64,000 nucleotides of DNA from a candidate division TM6 bacterium GW2011_GWE2_42_60 (GCA_000996275.1 LCEG01000001.1:62001-126000), one strand, 5' to 3'. Shown: positions 49,079 through 59,660, counted from the first letter of the stretch. Made by a program: numbers and translations. The notes: a model not told the origin generated them from the letters alone.

Positions 49079-49777
49079 GTGCTTACCGTAAACAGTGCGA
49101 ATTCGATTATCATGGTTTCGCTGCTTCTTTTTGCTTATATTTTTTCGATTACCTTTGCAGGGTCAATGCAGGCATTGACGGCGTATTGGGTTGCGGATGA
49201 TGAGACTGCAACAAATGCTGGGTTTGCCGATTTTAATCCGTTTAAGCATCTAGGTCTTATTGATTTTATCTTTTTTTATTTCATTCGATTTATGCTTGGG
49301 AACCCGATTCCGCTTGATGTGAGACAGTTTAGAAGTCAGTGGCATGGTGCTTTGCTAACCATCGTCTGTCTTTCCCGTGCGGTTGTCCATGTTCTTTTTG
49401 CGCTTGCGGCTTCGTTGGGTGTTATGGCGGCTTTTCGGCAGGGAAATGCGCTTGGGGCGATGCAAATTGTTGACGAGCTTTCAACAAAAACAGCAGGCGC
49501 TTCTTCGTCTACTTATATTTTGGGTATGTTCGCCGTGAGTATGACCTATGTGAACATTGTGCTTGCGGGGATTTCGTTAGTGCGTGACGCTGTCTATAGT
49601 TTTGTGCTCTATAAATTTGCAAAGGATGAAAAATTTATAGAATACGCCGGGCCCCTTATGATGTTTGGCGTACTGCTACTCTTTATTATTTTTGGCGACA
49701 CGGTCATTATGATGACGCAACTGTTGGTTAGTAAGGGCGCTGAATTGATTGCATCTTTGATAGGAATTGGGCGATGA
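49079..49777 (+). CDS. Site-2-protease (M50B)-like membrane protein lacking catalytic motifs
   Basis: AGSMQALTAYWVADDETATNAGFADFNPFKHLG…GNPIPLDVRQFRS aligns by eye with M50B HExxHAxxAxxxGD..A...GR.tLNPlkHiD…KPVPVnpr.fr. Confidence 0.6.
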   Translation: MLTVNSANSIIMVSLLLFAYIFSITFAGSMQALTAYWVADDETATNAGFADFNPFKHLGLIDFIFFYFIRFMLGNPIPLDVRQFRSQWHGALLTIVCLSRAVVHVLFALAASLGVMAAFRQGNALGAMQIVDELSTKTAGASSSTYILGMFAVSMTYVNIVLAGISLVRDAVYSFVLYKFAKDEKFIEYAGPLMMFGVLLLFIIFGDTVIMMTQLLVSKGAELIASLIGIGR

Positions 49778-50979
49778 AGACTCTCTTTTCTCAAGAACTC
49801 TACGCGGCTTTGATGGCAGGCACTGAACAAGTTTTGCCGACCGGCTCACTTGAAAAGGCTTTGGCCTCTGGCAAAAAATTAAAGATAAAATTCGGTATGG
49901 ATCCAACGGCGCCTGATTTGCATCTGGGCCATGCGGTCGTGCTTTCTAAATTGAAACTTTTTCAGGAGATGGGGCACGAGGTCATTCTTTTGATTGGTGA
50001 TTTTACGACACGTATTGGTGATCCAACGGGGCGCTCAAAGACACGCCCACCACTCTCTGAAGAAGTTATTGCGCAGAATGCACAGACCTACATTCAACAG
50101 GTAGGACGCGTGCTTGATATTGAAAAAATTACGGCTCGTTATAATTCTGAATGGCTTGATCATCTTTCGAGTCGTGATTGGGTTAAGCTTTGTGCAAAGG
50201 TGACGCTTGCGCGTATTATTGAGCGTGATGATTTTGCAAAGCGTATGGCAGAAAACCAGCCGATTGGATTTCATGAGCTTCTATATCCGCTTATGCAGGG
50301 GTACGATTCTGTAGTGCTCGAAGCAGATGTGGAGCTTGGAGGTTCTGATCAGACGTTTAATTTGATGATGGGGCGCCAACTACAAGAATTGTGGGGGCAG
50401 CAGCCGCAGACTATTTTTACAATGCCGATTCTTGAAGGGCTTGATGGCATTCAAAAAATGTCAAAATCATTAGGGAATTACGTTGGTCTTACTGAAGCTC
50501 CAGAACAGGCTTTTGGTAAATTGATGTCGATTTCTGATGACCTTATGTTCCGTTATTATCGGCTACTTTTGAATAAGACTGAACAGGAAATTGAGGCGTT
50601 TAAGCAGGGTATAGCGACCGCGCAGATTCATCCGATGGAACTCAAGAAACAGCTTGCATATTCTATTTTAGTTCGCTTTTGGGGGCAGGAAGACGCTGAA
50701 AAAGGACGGCTCTCTTTTGAGCAATTGTTCCAGAAAAAAGATCTTTCGCATGCGCAGGAGTTTGCGGTTCTTGACGGGACGCCTCTGACGCTTGGTATTG
50801 TGGATCTTCTTAAAGTGCTTGAGTCGGTGCCGAGTGGCTCCGAAGCGCGACGTTTAATTACGAGTGGTGCGGTTGTGGTTGATGGCGAAAAAGTTACTGA
50901 TTTTAAAGCTCAGGTTACGCTTATTGATGGTATGCAGATTAAGGTCGGCAAGCACCGCTTTTATAAGATTAAACTATAA
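49774..50979 (+). CDS. tyrS: Tyrosyl-tRNA synthetase
   Basis: FGMDPTAPDLHLGHAVVL, GDFTTRIGDPTGR, KMSKSLGNYVGL, C-terminal S4-like domain. Confidence 0.95.
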   Translation: MKTLFSQELYAALMAGTEQVLPTGSLEKALASGKKLKIKFGMDPTAPDLHLGHAVVLSKLKLFQEMGHEVILLIGDFTTRIGDPTGRSKTRPPLSEEVIAQNAQTYIQQVGRVLDIEKITARYNSEWLDHLSSRDWVKLCAKVTLARIIERDDFAKRMAENQPIGFHELLYPLMQGYDSVVLEADVELGGSDQTFNLMMGRQLQELWGQQPQTIFTMPILEGLDGIQKMSKSLGNYVGLTEAPEQAFGKLMSISDDLMFRYYRLLLNKTEQEIEAFKQGIATAQIHPMELKKQLAYSILVRFWGQEDAEKGRLSFEQLFQKKDLSHAQEFAVLDGTPLTLGIVDLLKVLESVPSGSEARRLITSGAVVVDGEKVTDFKAQVTLIDGMQIKVGKHRFYKIKL

Positions 50980-51058
50980 TCCACCTGCTTGAAGTTGCAG
51001 TCCTCTGTGTGCTAGGGTAAGACAAGATATGTTTTACTTTGGTAAAAAGGAGTTTGCG

Positions 51059-53263
51059 ATGAAGGTGAATAAGTTTTTTCATAAGGGCTTGGCTGGAGGA
51101 GCTTTCACACTACTTCTGTTGTGCACTTTTGCACGCGCCGAGGTATTTAGTGATTTTGCGCAGGCGCTTGATGGTGTTGCAAAAACTGCAGTTTCCGCAG
51201 AAGCGTCCGGGATGACTGAAGAATCCTTTAAAGACCTCAAGATTGACTATGATTTCGAGGAGATGAGAAAGATCTTTCAAGAGATAGTTAGTGAGTCAGA
51301 TTCAAAGGAAGATGAGCCAAAGAAATCTTCGGAAGAAAGAGAAGAGGACCCGTCTTTAGGTGCTGAGACAGAAAGTTCTGTTGGAGAAGAGAAAAAATCA
51401 GGCGTCTCTTTTTCAGATGAGTCTTTGAACAAAAAAACAGAGAGCAAAGAGGAAAAACAATTTAAGCGGAACAAAGAGCTATATGGCGAACTCTTTCCAC
51501 GTAAAGAGGACCCGTCTTTAGGTGGAAAGACAGAAAGTTCTGTTGGAGAAGAGGGAAAATCAGGAGTCTTTTTGGTCCCAGCGGTGAAAGAACCGCAATC
51601 TCCTGAAATACCAGAATTTATAGAAGAGAAAAAAGAAACTAAGATTGAGCCGAATCCAGAAGCGAAGAAGCTTCCGATTGATGAGCAACTCAAGTTTAAA
51701 AAAGAACAAAAAAAGTCCGAAGAAAAAACGAGTGAGCCTTCATACAAAAATGTGCTGAAGAAGACGGAAAAGGTTGAAAAGACTGAAGAGAAACAACCTG
51801 GTGAAAAAACGATAAAAGTTCCGGAGAAAGAAAAAAACAATTCAAAAATACATACACTTGAAGAGTATGCACAGTGGAAAGAAGAGCTGATTAAAGAAGA
51901 TAAACAACTTATTAATGCTATCAAAGCTATCCCTCCGCTTCAGCGAGATAATGTTTTATTAACGACTTTGTTTGGTGAAAAAGAACCTACTAAAATTCTT
52001 TCAGTGACAGAAAAATTAAGAGAAGCTGCTCGCGCGGGTCTCAAAAAGAGCAACAAAGGAAAAGCTCTTAGCGCCCTTAAATTTACTGACGAAAAAACGG
52101 CAAAAACGGCAATTCTCGCCTTTGGCCGTGTCGAGCCACTTTTAATTGAAGATCTCATAAAAATTTGGCGTGCAAAGAGTGGGGCGTTTGAGGATAAAAA
52201 AGGGTACGGTTTTATCGAAGATCTCTTTAGCTACACGCTTGCAATTTTTAAATACTACTTCCAAGATCTTTGTAATAAAATGCCATATCTCAGAGGAAAA
52301 GCGGCGAGCGATGCGCGTGCCGATATCAACCGTGTTCTTATGTTCTACAAAACAATCTCACCCCTTTTAAGGGAAGCAAAAGTAGCGCAAGATGAAGCGC
52401 GGCTTCTGGAACAAAATATTGATTCAGGCGAAGAGAAATTTATCGATTCGATTGAATCAATTCTTAATGAATTGCGCACGTTGTGCGAAGACCCTTGTAT
52501 CCAAGAAGGGCTTGGTGTTATTGGTTTTACCAAAGAAGAAGTTGAACAAGCACTCAAGTCGGAAAAATCAAACCGAGTCTGGTGCCGTGCTGGGAACTAT
52601 GTATTTAACAATGAAATAAAAGAAGATGATAAAGAGCATACCCCTGAAACAACTATAAAAGAAGTAATTTTTAGTAATGGAAACATTCTTGGTTACAAGA
52701 CTGAAACCGATACAAATTTTGTTCCTGGCGATCCGGAAAAACTTGGCTTGCGATACTATATGCCCTTTAATTTTGATGTAGAAAGAATTCAAAAAATCGT
52801 AGAAGAATTGGTAAAAAATTCTGAAAACACGCAGTCGATTAAGTATCAAGTTTTGAGCATGCAGCTTTTGAACGCTGTTAACACGCTTGTTGGATATGCA
52901 CTTTCTGACAGTACCTGCCCTGTCTGTTTTACTCATTCTTTGGCATTAGATCCACAAAGCGCTTCTACTATGAGCAAGTATTTACAGAGTGCAGAAAATA
53001 TTATCACAACTTTGCCAGAGTCTGTTTCTCGGGAAAAGGCGCTGATGGGGATTAAAGTATTGCTTGAGATTATTAAAAAACAGGTGGAAGTTGACGATAT
53101 AACCACTCATATTGCAACTTATATCGATCAGCCACAATTACAAGAAGAAGAACAAAATAAGTTAAGCAAATTATTGCCTGGTATTCAAGATACTCGTTTA
53201 ATAAACGGTTGCTTCTGGGTTCGTCGTTTTTCTAAAAATGCGAAAAATTGGCTTAACCTTTAA
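51059..53263 (+). CDS. Secreted Lys/Glu-rich hypothetical protein with internal repeat
   Basis: Signal peptide MKVNKFFHKGLAGGAFTLLLLCTFARA; EDPSLGxxTESSVGEExKSGV occurs twice. Confidence 0.65.
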   Translation: MKVNKFFHKGLAGGAFTLLLLCTFARAEVFSDFAQALDGVAKTAVSAEASGMTEESFKDLKIDYDFEEMRKIFQEIVSESDSKEDEPKKSSEEREEDPSLGAETESSVGEEKKSGVSFSDESLNKKTESKEEKQFKRNKELYGELFPRKEDPSLGGKTESSVGEEGKSGVFLVPAVKEPQSPEIPEFIEEKKETKIEPNPEAKKLPIDEQLKFKKEQKKSEEKTSEPSYKNVLKKTEKVEKTEEKQPGEKTIKVPEKEKNNSKIHTLEEYAQWKEELIKEDKQLINAIKAIPPLQRDNVLLTTLFGEKEPTKILSVTEKLREAARAGLKKSNKGKALSALKFTDEKTAKTAILAFGRVEPLLIEDLIKIWRAKSGAFEDKKGYGFIEDLFSYTLAIFKYYFQDLCNKMPYLRGKAASDARADINRVLMFYKTISPLLREAKVAQDEARLLEQNIDSGEEKFIDSIESILNELRTLCEDPCIQEGLGVIGFTKEEVEQALKSEKSNRVWCRAGNYVFNNEIKEDDKEHTPETTIKEVIFSNGNILGYKTETDTNFVPGDPEKLGLRYYMPFNFDVERIQKIVEELVKNSENTQSIKYQVLSMQLLNAVNTLVGYALSDSTCPVCFTHSLALDPQSASTMSKYLQSAENIITTLPESVSREKALMGIKVLLEIIKKQVEVDDITTHIATYIDQPQLQEEEQNKLSKLLPGIQDTRLINGCFWVRRFSKNAKNWLNL

Positions 53264-53505
53264 TTTTTTGGCTAAGTTTACGGGGCGGTGTGCATTTGTA
53301 CATCGCCTCTTTTTTTATATGAAAAAAGCAAGAGATTGTGGCTCTTTTTTTTGTTTTTTATAAAAAAGGCGCAAGCTTCCGTCTTTTGAGAAGAATGCGA
53401 GAAAGTCTTGAGTTCACGCCCCCCCCTTTTATAAACTCAATGTGGGGATAAACGATACACGGTTGTGAAGATTACTTTAAGGCCGCGTACTCAGGATTAG
53501 GGGGA

Positions 53506-55857
53506 GTGACGATGAAATTGTCCGAGACGAGTGTTCAAAATGCAATACCACCACATTTACCAGTTGTTCCAACTATAGATGTTGTGGTTTTTCCACATAT
53601 GATCATACCGCTCCTTGTGGTTGATGAACGTATTATTAAGGGGGTTGAAGAGGCCCTACAAAACGATTCAAAAACCGTGCTGCTTCTAGCGGCAAAAAAG
53701 GAGTCTTCTTCAGGAGATACAATTGGAACTGAGGATCTGTACCAAATCGGTACGGTTGCCTCATTGATGCGACTTATTAAAATACCGGATGGGAGCATAA
53801 AAATTCTTGTCCAGGGTATCTGTAGGGCGCAGGTAACTGACATTGTTTCAAAAGATTCAATGTTACATGCGAGCATTAAGCCACTTGAGCTTTCTGTCGA
53901 TGAACATTCAGCAGAATTGGCCGCACAGATTCGCAATATAAAATCAGTTGCCGAGCAGATGGCAAGCTCTGGGCAGTCACCAACGCCAGACTTTCATCTG
54001 ATTCTTTCAAAAATGCACGATGCTGAAAAAATTGCCGATTTTGTTTTATCGCATTTGACCCTTTCAGTTATGCAAGCACAAGAACTTTTAGAAAAAGAAT
54101 TCTTTGTTAATTTTCTCGAGGGACTTTATCGTCACCTTGCAAAAGAGATTGAAGTTGCTGAAGTGCAAGAGCGCATTAAACATCGCACACGGGATTCGAT
54201 GAACCAAGCTCAAAAAGAGTTTTATCTTCGCGAACAGATGAAAGCAATTCGCAAAGAACTGGGCGAGGGTGATACGGACGATATCAGTGGTTATCGTGAA
54301 AAACTTCTACAGGCAAGTATTGCTGAAGAATCAAAACAAGAAGTTGAACGTCAGATCAATCGTCTTGAAAAAACAGCCGCAGATTCTATGGAAGCTGCCG
54401 TAATTCGCAACTACCTTGATCTTGTTTTTGCTCTTCCATGGGGTGTTTCGACAAAAGATAATCTTTTGATTGACCATGCAAAAAAGGTTTTGGACGAAGA
54501 TCACTTTGGACTGCAAGAGGTCAAGGATCGTATTCTCGATTTTATCTCAGTACGTGTACTTAACAAAACGGGAAATGCACCTATTCTCTGCCTTGCAGGG
54601 CCTCCGGGGACCGGTAAAACATCATTAGGCAGTTCGATAGCGCGCGCGCTTGGTCGTTCATATTATAGAGTTGCTCTTGGTGGCATTAAAGATGAGGCGG
54701 AAATTCGCGGGCATCGTCGCACATATGTTGGTGCGATGCCGGGCCGCTTTATTCAGGGAATTCGTAAAGCGGGTTCAATGAATCCGGTTATTATTATTGA
54801 TGAAATCGATAAGATTGGAAATGATTTTAGAGGCGATCCTTCAGCTGCGCTTTTGGAGCTTTTGGATCCGCAACAAAATAAATCTTTTTATGATAACTAC
54901 TTGGGTATTCCTTTTGATCTTTCGGGAGCTCTTTTTATTGCTACGGCTAATGATATTGGTACGATTTCAGAGCCATTACGCGACCGGATGGAAATTATTA
55001 CCTTGGCGGGTTATTCTCCTGAAGAAAAGAGAGAAATTGCAAAACGGCATCTCCTCAAGGGTAATTGCCTTGATGCAGGGCTCTTACCTGAGCAGTTTAA
55101 GATTGAAGACTCTGTTCTTGACGATGTTATTTTGAATTACACTCGTGAGTCCGGCGTTCGCGAGCTTGATCGTTTAATTAAAAAACTATGCTCTAAAGTT
55201 GCACGTTCGCTTGTTGAAAAAAACGAGCTTATTGTGTTCTCAAACGTAAATCTCGATCTTGGTCTTGGTCCACGGAAATATGAGGAAGAGAGTTACGACA
55301 AACTGTCAAAGGTTGGAGTCACGAATGGACTTGCCTGGACGAGTGCAGGAGGCGAAATCATTAAAATCGAAGCAGTCACCATGAAAGGGAGCGGAAAGCT
55401 CATCTTGACGGGAAGACTGGGCGAGGTGATGAAAGAGTCGGCGCAAGCCGCATTAAGTTATGCACGGGCCCATGCGGATGATTTTGGTATTCCGAGCAAA
55501 ATGTTTGTTGACTATGATCTGCATATTCATGTGCCTGCAGGTGGTGTTCCTAAAGATGGGCCTTCGGCAGGAATTACGATTCTTTCATCGATGCTTTCTG
55601 CCTTAACACAACGTCCTATCAATGCAGAGTATGCGATGACAGGAGAAATTGATCTTCAGGGTGACGTGATGCCTATCGGTGGACTTAAAGAAAAGATTCT
55701 TGCCGCAAAACGGAATAAGATTAACCATCTCATTTTGCCTTTGCGCAACAAAAAGGATCTGGTTGGTCTTGAAGAGGTTACAACTAACGTTGATATTACC
55801 TGGGTTGAGCATGCAAATGAGGTTTTAAGTCGTGTCTTAATGGCGAAACCAGCATGA
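53506..55857 (+). CDS. lon: ATP-dependent protease Lon
   Basis: LAGPPGTGKTSLG, IIDEIDKIG, VPKDGPSAGITI catalytic Ser, HLILPLRNKKDL. Confidence 0.97.
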   Translation: MTMKLSETSVQNAIPPHLPVVPTIDVVVFPHMIIPLLVVDERIIKGVEEALQNDSKTVLLLAAKKESSSGDTIGTEDLYQIGTVASLMRLIKIPDGSIKILVQGICRAQVTDIVSKDSMLHASIKPLELSVDEHSAELAAQIRNIKSVAEQMASSGQSPTPDFHLILSKMHDAEKIADFVLSHLTLSVMQAQELLEKEFFVNFLEGLYRHLAKEIEVAEVQERIKHRTRDSMNQAQKEFYLREQMKAIRKELGEGDTDDISGYREKLLQASIAEESKQEVERQINRLEKTAADSMEAAVIRNYLDLVFALPWGVSTKDNLLIDHAKKVLDEDHFGLQEVKDRILDFISVRVLNKTGNAPILCLAGPPGTGKTSLGSSIARALGRSYYRVALGGIKDEAEIRGHRRTYVGAMPGRFIQGIRKAGSMNPVIIIDEIDKIGNDFRGDPSAALLELLDPQQNKSFYDNYLGIPFDLSGALFIATANDIGTISEPLRDRMEIITLAGYSPEEKREIAKRHLLKGNCLDAGLLPEQFKIEDSVLDDVILNYTRESGVRELDRLIKKLCSKVARSLVEKNELIVFSNVNLDLGLGPRKYEEESYDKLSKVGVTNGLAWTSAGGEIIKIEAVTMKGSGKLILTGRLGEVMKESAQAALSYARAHADDFGIPSKMFVDYDLHIHVPAGGVPKDGPSAGITILSSMLSALTQRPINAEYAMTGEIDLQGDVMPIGGLKEKILAAKRNKINHLILPLRNKKDLVGLEEVTTNVDITWVEHANEVLSRVLMAKPA

Positions 55858-56969
55858 TGAAAAAGTCGTTTATCTTGACTCTTGGAAGCGCAACCTGTGA
55901 CCTGTTTATTGACGCGGGTAGTGTCAAACAGCAAGAAAAATCAACAAAGAAGCAGATTTGTGTTGAAGAGGGAATCAAGGTTGAGGTCATGTCTCTTGAC
56001 CGAATGGCGGGCGGTGGCGCGCTGAACGCTGCGCGTACATTGGCAAAGCTTGGGTTTCTGGTTAAAGCATTCTGCAAAATAGCGCAGGATGATGCGGGCC
56101 GCGTGATAACGGATGAGATGACGACACTGGGTGTTGACTTTTCTTCCGCGATTACCAACGCGTCAGTGCCAACCGCGACATCGTTTGTTTTACGGGCGGA
56201 ATCTGGCAACCATCCTATTCTTGCTTACCGTGGTGCAAATGAAACGATTGAAGAGAAAGATTTGCCATGGCAATTGCTCGAAACAGCGGCTGGGCTTTAC
56301 ATAGCCCCACTGGGAGGTGCGGCAGCAGATTTACTGCCGCGCATCGCACAGCGTGGTTTTGATCGTGATATACTGGTACTCCATAACCCAAACGAGTATC
56401 AATTGACTCATAAGATTGAATCTTTGATTGAGGCGTTGCCCTTTATTTCTCTTTTGGTGCTTAATGCGCGGGAAGCACGTCTGCTTTTTAAATTTTTCTT
56501 AATGCATGCTGATATTGAGCACCCAAAGCCGGGGGGGAAACAACAGCTTCCCCATGAACTTTTTAATGAGCTTCTTTTGCTTGATGGCCATCGCTTTTCT
56601 TTTGAAGATTTTGCAAAAATAGTACTTGATTATGGGGTTCAAACGGTTGTGGTGACGAATGGGGCCGAAGGGGTCTATGCAGCAACTGATTCAGCAAAGA
56701 ACTCAGGAGACGCAGGATCGTTGTTTTTTTGCCCCAGCAAAAAAGTATCTGTTTACAATACGGTTGGAGCAGGAGACACGTTTGGCTCGACACTGTTTGG
56801 AGCACTTTTTTCAGGATGTCCTTTAGAAAAAGCGCTTGCCTGTGCGACGCTCAACAGCGCTGCGCTTTTAGAAAGCAAAACTCTTCCGCCGCATCTTTTA
56901 ACGATGGGCGAACTCGAAGCACAACTTGAAAAAGTTGACGGGACAGCATTTCGCTCTTCATGGAGTTAA
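55854..56969 (+). CDS. PfkB-family carbohydrate/adenosine kinase
   Basis: GGALNAARTLAKLG, VVTNGAEGVYA, NTVGAGDTFGSTLFGAL. Confidence 0.88.
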   Translation: MMKKSFILTLGSATCDLFIDAGSVKQQEKSTKKQICVEEGIKVEVMSLDRMAGGGALNAARTLAKLGFLVKAFCKIAQDDAGRVITDEMTTLGVDFSSAITNASVPTATSFVLRAESGNHPILAYRGANETIEEKDLPWQLLETAAGLYIAPLGGAAADLLPRIAQRGFDRDILVLHNPNEYQLTHKIESLIEALPFISLLVLNAREARLLFKFFLMHADIEHPKPGGKQQLPHELFNELLLLDGHRFSFEDFAKIVLDYGVQTVVVTNGAEGVYAATDSAKNSGDAGSLFFCPSKKVSVYNTVGAGDTFGSTLFGALFSGCPLEKALACATLNSAALLESKTLPPHLLTMGELEAQLEKVDGTAFRSSWS

Positions 56970-56970
56970 T

Positions 56971-57822
56971 TTACGCCAACCCGCTCATAAGGTCGATAAG
57001 CTCTCGCGTAATTGAGGCTTGTCGAAGCTTGTTGTAGTCGCGATACATAGTTTCGAGAACTTTTTGTGCGTTATTTGAAGATGAATCCATGGAGACAAAC
57101 CGTGCCGCATGCTCTGCAATAAGCGAGTTAAACAAAAGTTCTTCGAGTCGAATTTTGATAAATGATTGTTCAAGGAAGGCTTGAATGCTTGGAGCTGAAT
57201 TGTCATAGATGCGCTCACTTGAGCCTGAAGTTGGCGCTAATTCTGGTGAAACCGTATCATCATAGGGAGCAGGAACTTCAATAACCGTTTTGATGGGTTG
57301 TTGGATAAAAAAAGATTGAGGATAGCTGCTAAAAATAGTGACCTGTGTATAGCCAGTCTGACCAAAAATATGTTCACAAAGCTCTTTTGAAATTGCAAAA
57401 AAATTTGAAGCGCTAAAAAGTGGAAAGGAATAGTGTAAGGGGTATTTTGGGGAGAGTTGTTCGATAATCTTCTTACCGATCGCAATGGTGTTGCCAGGTG
57501 ATGCATGATGATTCTCTTGTTCAAAAAAACGAAACAACCGAATATTAAAAGCACCACAAAGGCCTTTTTGAGCGCCAATGACGATGGTAAGATGGCGAGA
57601 GTCTCTTGGTTGCTGGGTTTGCGTTACAAACTGTGCGCAATCATCTTTTACCAGCGTGCTAATCGTTTCAAGTTCTTGGCGGTACCGAGTAAGAAGCGAC
57701 TGGCGCTTGTGAAGGCGTGTATGTGTTGACATAGAGGTCAATCGCATAGCATGCGTAGTTTTTTGAATGAGCTCAACGGTTTTTATGCGTTGACGGAGTT
57801 GTATTATATGTGACATGGTCAC
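56971..57822 (-). CDS. atpG: F-type ATP synthase gamma subunit
   Basis: IIQLRQRIKTVELIQKTTHAMRLTSMSTHTR; GAQKGLCGAFN; C-terminal AQKVLETMYRDYNKLRQASITRELIDLMSG. Confidence 0.9.
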   Translation of the reverse strand: MTMSHIIQLRQRIKTVELIQKTTHAMRLTSMSTHTRLHKRQSLLTRYRQELETISTLVKDDCAQFVTQTQQPRDSRHLTIVIGAQKGLCGAFNIRLFRFFEQENHHASPGNTIAIGKKIIEQLSPKYPLHYSFPLFSASNFFAISKELCEHIFGQTGYTQVTIFSSYPQSFFIQQPIKTVIEVPAPYDDTVSPELAPTSGSSERIYDNSAPSIQAFLEQSFIKIRLEELLFNSLIAEHAARFVSMDSSSNNAQKVLETMYRDYNKLRQASITRELIDLMSGLA

Positions 57823-57980
57823 GTCCTTTAGCGCAAGGCTACTCTTTTTATGGTATTCTACAGTAATGATAGACCATACTTATTCTACTATAGAGCGGAG
57901 ATGGTTTTTGCGCAATAAGCTGCGCTTTTTTCTTTAAAAGTATTATAAAATCGGGTGTTTAAAGGGGGAGTTTTGGGGGA

Positions 57981-58574
57981 ATGGTTTTATTGATTGATGG
58001 TTATAATGTTTTACGAGTTGGGGAAGTGTCTCGTGAACAGAGTGATCGCGAAATACGGTGCTTTTTGCGACGGGTTGCAACCTATGCATCCGCTAAAAAG
58101 CACGAAGCAATTGTCGTGTTCGATGGAGGTTTAAGCCCACATCCAAAACGGTGTTTTGAAGACGGCGTTACCATCATTTACGCCGGGCATTACCAGCGAG
58201 CTGATGATGAGATTATGCGATTGTTACATACCTATCAACCAGGAAGTCTTCTTGTTATTTCTTCAGATCATGAAATAGAGAACTGCGCGCATGGTGCAGG
58301 AGTTGTTACCATGGATGCTCTTGCATTCCGACAACTTTTATGGGATAAAGGGACCCTGTTAAAGGGTAAGGCGAGTGGATTAAAGGCAGCGCCGGGTCAG
58401 GCTCAAAAGCGTACTGGGCATAAAAGTTCACCAGAAATCGATGCGCTTATGGAACAAGCTTCTTCTAAAATGATGGTAAAATGGGATGATATGGAGCCAG
58501 CTTTAAAAGAAAAACATGAAAATAAAAAGTCGAAGCGTGAACGTGAACTTGAACGGGTGATCAAAAAGCTATGA
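57981..58574 (+). CDS. NYN/YacP-like PIN-type RNase domain protein
   Basis: VLLIDGYNVLR, IVVFDGG, ADDEIMRLLHTYQPGSLLVISSDHEI. Confidence 0.8.
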   Translation: MVLLIDGYNVLRVGEVSREQSDREIRCFLRRVATYASAKKHEAIVVFDGGLSPHPKRCFEDGVTIIYAGHYQRADDEIMRLLHTYQPGSLLVISSDHEIENCAHGAGVVTMDALAFRQLLWDKGTLLKGKASGLKAAPGQAQKRTGHKSSPEIDALMEQASSKMMVKWDDMEPALKEKHENKKSKRERELERVIKKL

Positions 58575-59011
58575 AAAAAATATATGACAATACAATATGT
58601 GGGATAGAAGAAAATCTTGGAGAAAATCTTATTGATCGACTCTATCAAGAACTTAAACAGACGGCCGTTTTTGCCCTTTCGGGGCCTTTGGGCGCAGGGA
58701 AGACAACGCTCGTTCAGGGATTGCTTGCACGTGCTGGAATTACCGATTCTATTCAGAGTCCAACCTATACGTATGTTATTCCTTATACTGCTCCTGATGG
58801 AACGATTTTTTATCATTTTGATCTCTATCGGTTAAATTCTCTTGAAGATTTTGTCTATTCAGGTTTTGATGAATATCTTTTTCAACCGGGAAGTAGGGCT
58901 CTTATTGAATGGCCCGAAATTATTAAGCCTCTTTTGACTCATGATACCTGTTTTATCGAGCTTGATTATGAAAGTGCTAGTTCTCGGCGGATATCTGCTT
59001 TTTGTATCTAA
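58571..59011 (+). CDS. tsaE: tRNA threonylcarbamoyladenosine biosynthesis ATPase TsaE
   Basis: LSGPLGAGKTTLVQGLLARAGI, SPTYTYV, HFDLYRL, LIEWPE. Confidence 0.93.
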   Translation: MKKIYDNTICGIEENLGENLIDRLYQELKQTAVFALSGPLGAGKTTLVQGLLARAGITDSIQSPTYTYVIPYTAPDGTIFYHFDLYRLNSLEDFVYSGFDEYLFQPGSRALIEWPEIIKPLLTHDTCFIELDYESASSRRISAFCI

Positions 59012-59088
59012 TAGTTTACTGTTGTGAAAAAAGGCATTTTGTGTAAGCTCCTTACTGTTTTAGGTAAACAAAAAAAACAGGAGTTTGT

Positions 59089-59589
59089 ATGAAGAAGTAT
59101 ATTACTAGTATTTGTTTGTTGGTGACGTGTTGTATTTTTAATGGCTGCTGTAAAGGGCCGAATAAGCCTACGCCAAAAGAGCTGCAACCTACGTCTACAC
59201 AACCTATAGCCGAAGGAATAAAAAAGATGTCTCGCGAAACGTTTGCATCCGGTCTTATCAAAGAAATTACTACCCCTGGAGACGAGTCGGCCGCTCGGCC
59301 TGCGAAGGGACAACGAATTTCAGTACACTATACTGGCTATCTTAACGAGAATGGTGTTACTGGTCGTAAATTTGATAGCAGTGTTGACCGTGGAACTCCG
59401 TTTGTTTTTGAGGTAGGTGTTGGTCAGGTTATTCGTGGTTGGGATGAAGGTCTTGCCAGTATGAAAAAAGGTGAAAAAGCGCGCCTACTAATACCTGCAG
59501 AACTTGGCTACGGTGCTCGAGGCGCTGGAGCAGTTATTCCACCAAATGCAAATCTTATTTTTGATGTGGAATTATTAGAAATTCTGTAA
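59089..59589 (+). CDS. FKBP-type peptidyl-prolyl isomerase, lipoprotein
   Basis: Lipobox-like CIFNGC; VHYTGYL…GRKFDSSVDRGTPFVFEVGVGQVIRGWDEGLASMKKGEKARLLIPAELGYG. Confidence 0.9.
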   Translation: MKKYITSICLLVTCCIFNGCCKGPNKPTPKELQPTSTQPIAEGIKKMSRETFASGLIKEITTPGDESAARPAKGQRISVHYTGYLNENGVTGRKFDSSVDRGTPFVFEVGVGQVIRGWDEGLASMKKGEKARLLIPAELGYGARGAGAVIPPNANLIFDVELLEIL

Positions 59590-59594
59590 GTTTT

Positions 59595-59654
59595 CTTATA
59601 AAAAAGAGGGCCTGCTTTTGCACGAACGCAAAAACAGGCCCTCTTTTTTATAAG
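59595..59654. terminator. Bidirectional Rho-independent terminator
   Basis: CTTATAAAAAAGAGGGCCTGCTTTTGC / GCAAAAACAGGCCCTCTTTTTTATAAG between convergent genes. Confidence 0.92.
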
Positions 59655-59660
59655 AAAATA

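Noticed and set aside
59595-59654. Long palindrome considered as another mobile or operator element
   Set aside because: GC stem flanked by A and T tracts between convergent genes; an ordinary bidirectional terminator explains it.
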